Origin: Leptotrichia wadei
GTDB taxonomy: Bacteria; Fusobacteriota; Fusobacteriia; Fusobacteriales; Leptotrichiaceae
Reading direction: 5' to 3'
DNA length: 64,000 nucleotides
NCBI RefSeq assembly: GCF_007990545.2
Contig: NZ_AP019829.2
Span: 1,302,001 to 1,366,000, forward strand
Position 1 is the first letter of the stretch, and every line of letters starts with the position of its first letter. Shown one piece after another: positions 62,643-64,000 of this stretch. The position numbers were made by a program, and so were the translations under genes. The notes under the pieces were generated by a model, which had not been told where the DNA came from, did no database searches, and was given only the letters and a program-made list of their open reading frames with translations.

Positions 62643-64000
62643 ATGAAAACAATATTTAAAACCCAATCTAATGAAGAACGCCGTGAGATGATTTTAAACG
62701 GAAAAGTTATAAATACACTGCTTTTCCTATCCATCCCAACATTGCTAGTTGGAATTATTCAGGCGCTTATTCCACTTTCTGACAGTTTATTTCTAAACAG
62801 GCTTACAAATGTTGAAGTGGCTAGTTCTGTTACATTTAGTCAGCCTGTATTAAATATTATGATTGCATTGTCGCAAGGGCTTGGAGTTGCTACTCTTGTT
62901 ATGCTTGGAAGGCTTTATGGAAAAGGAAGAATGCTAGCTGTAAAGGAAACGATGCTGCAAATTTTTGTTTTTAGCTTTGTTATTGGACTTTTTATAATTC
63001 CAGTCTGTGTATTTTCAGCCTTTATAATTTCCAAATATACAACTGCTGAAATTCGTGATAATGTCTATATTTATATTGCTCTCTACTCACTTGTAATGCC
63101 TTTTGTATTTTTGGCTGCAATTTATAATTCATCGAAAAATGCGATTGGTCGACCTGAAGTTACATTTATTAGAATTTTTTTATTGTTAATTTTAAAAATA
63201 ATTTTTAATTCAATTTTTCTATATGTCTTAAAAATGGGGATTGTGGGTGCAGTAATGGCTTCGCTTTTTTCCTATATTGCAATCACAATCTGGATGTTTT
63301 ACGATTTATTTTTAAAAAATGGAGATGTCAAGCTGGATTTAAGAAATTATTCAATGAAACTGCCTATAATAAAAAGACTTCTAAATATCGGCTTTCCATC
63401 AATGTTAAACTATGCCTTCCTGTATCTTGGATTTTTCCTTATAAACAAAGAAATGGAAAAATTCGGTGCAATCGCCTTGAATGCACAAGGAATTGCCTCT
63501 AACATCAATGCAATCTGCTTTATTTTGCCATCTTCAATCGGAACTACAGTTTCTTCCATGATTAGCATAAATATGGGAACTGGAAATGTGAAGAAGTCTA
63601 AAGATGTGTTTAAAATTGGCTGGAGAACAGGAGCTATACTTTCTATTTTAACAATTATCCTTATTTTACCAATTTCAATGCCTCTTGTGCTAACTTTTAC
63701 AAAAGTTCCAAAAGTTATTGAAATCGCTGATAAGGCTTTGCACATTTACACATATTCGGTAATTGGATTTAGCATTTTTATGATTTCACAAGGAGTTTTT
63801 ATTGCACTTGGAAGAACAAAAGTTCCTTTAGTTATGTCTATTTTAAGAATATGGCTATTAAGATATATTTTTATCCTGGTAACTCAAAAATATCTTGGAC
63901 TTTACTCAATTTTCTGGGGAAATTTATTTTCAAATACATTGGCAGGTTTAATCTTCTTTATTTCTGTAAAAAGTATCGACTGGAAAAAAGGTTTTAAAAA
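62643..64000 (+). CDS. MATE-family efflux transporter (3' end outside window)
   Basis: 452 codons are visible from the ATG at 62643, and the frame runs off the window edge. About twelve membrane segments in two similar halves: NGKVINTLLFLSIPTLLVG, LSQGLGVATLVMLGRLYGKG, then LLNIGFPSMLNYAFLYLGFF and SSIGTTVSSMISINMGTGNV. MATE proteins export cationic drugs or metabolites using Na+ or H+. AAAGGAG lies upstream. Only a few residues appear to be missing. Confidence 0.9.
   Translation, partial: MKTIFKTQSNEERREMILNGKVINTLLFLSIPTLLVGIIQALIPLSDSLFLNRLTNVEVASSVTFSQPVLNIMIALSQGLGVATLVMLGRLYGKGRMLAVKETMLQIFVFSFVIGLFIIPVCVFSAFIISKYTTAEIRDNVYIYIALYSLVMPFVFLAAIYNSSKNAIGRPEVTFIRIFLLLILKIIFNSIFLYVLKMGIVGAVMASLFSYIAITIWMFYDLFLKNGDVKLDLRNYSMKLPIIKRLLNIGFPSMLNYAFLYLGFFLINKEMEKFGAIALNAQGIASNINAICFILPSSIGTTVSSMISINMGTGNVKKSKDVFKIGWRTGAILSILTIILILPISMPLVLTFTKVPKVIEIADKALHIYTYSVIGFSIFMISQGVFIALGRTKVPLVMSILRIWLLRYIFILVTQKYLGLYSIFWGNLFSNTLAGLIFFISVKSIDWKKGFK

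Noticed and set aside
1-64000. CRISPR arrays, rRNA and tRNA genes
   Set aside because: Looked for regularly spaced repeats and for conserved tRNA/rRNA segments. None were seen by eye.

Overview
The window is very AT-rich, with strong GGAGG ribosome-binding sites, sigma-70-like promoters and many short lipoproteins. Its gene set is an alpha-glucoside PTS with MalQ, a large single-chain PurL, FabV, paired short ChrA genes, DKNYY-repeat and autotransporter-like proteins, and orphan toxin/immunity modules. Together these point to a Fusobacteriota chromosome, most likely Leptotrichia or a close relative. That assignment is inferred from gene content and composition, not from a marker gene.

Layout. 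0-5.7 kb: a PepSY protein and a PAP2 phosphatase with matching upstream boxes, around an accessory patch of orphan polymorphic-toxin-like genes that each begin in the same duplicated leader. 5.7-10.2 kb: alpha-glucoside PTS EIICB and divergent malQ, whose promoters share one operator-like palindrome. 10.3-22.2 kb: a purine cluster on the minus strand (purL, two lipoprotein loci, purE, purC, purF, a YciI-like gene, purM, purN). It has a candidate leader ORF/attenuator ahead of purL and inverted copies of a ~100-bp repeat, one within and one at the end of the cluster. 22.3-31.7 kb: hpf, a Nudix hydrolase, a Cys/His (HNH-like) protein overlapping deoB, a run of immunity-like genes, and decayed genes. 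31.7-37.1 kb: EEP hydrolase, DKNYY, mpg, SH3b protein, deoC and an ATPase gene with a nonsense stop. 37.2-39.5 kb: yefM-yoeB flanked by direct repeats, pectate lyase and a ghost yefM. 39.5-46.5 kb: GntR regulator, dehydrogenases, CorA, fabV, and an EndoU nuclease toxin with a probable immunity gene. 46.6-55 kb: trpS with a higA remnant, lipoproteins, an autotransporter-passenger-like protein, a trmD fragment, a TtcA-like enzyme, TPR/Sel1 proteins and a chrA pair. 55-62.5 kb: M18 aminopeptidase and a lysine operon (lysA, lysC, SDR, dapF, dapA) behind a lysine riboswitch and terminator. 62.6 kb to the end: a truncated MATE transporter.

The metabolic genes combine maltodextrin uptake and disproportionation, de novo purine synthesis (purD, purH and purB are not here), deoxyribose-phosphate salvage (deoC, deoB), and the aspartate-to-lysine/diaminopimelate branch (asd, dapB and the middle steps are not here). 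At least eight genes are interrupted or truncated. Most lesions are visible as a frame switch or an in-frame stop with recognisable protein on both sides. No tRNA, rRNA, CRISPR array or intact transposase was seen.
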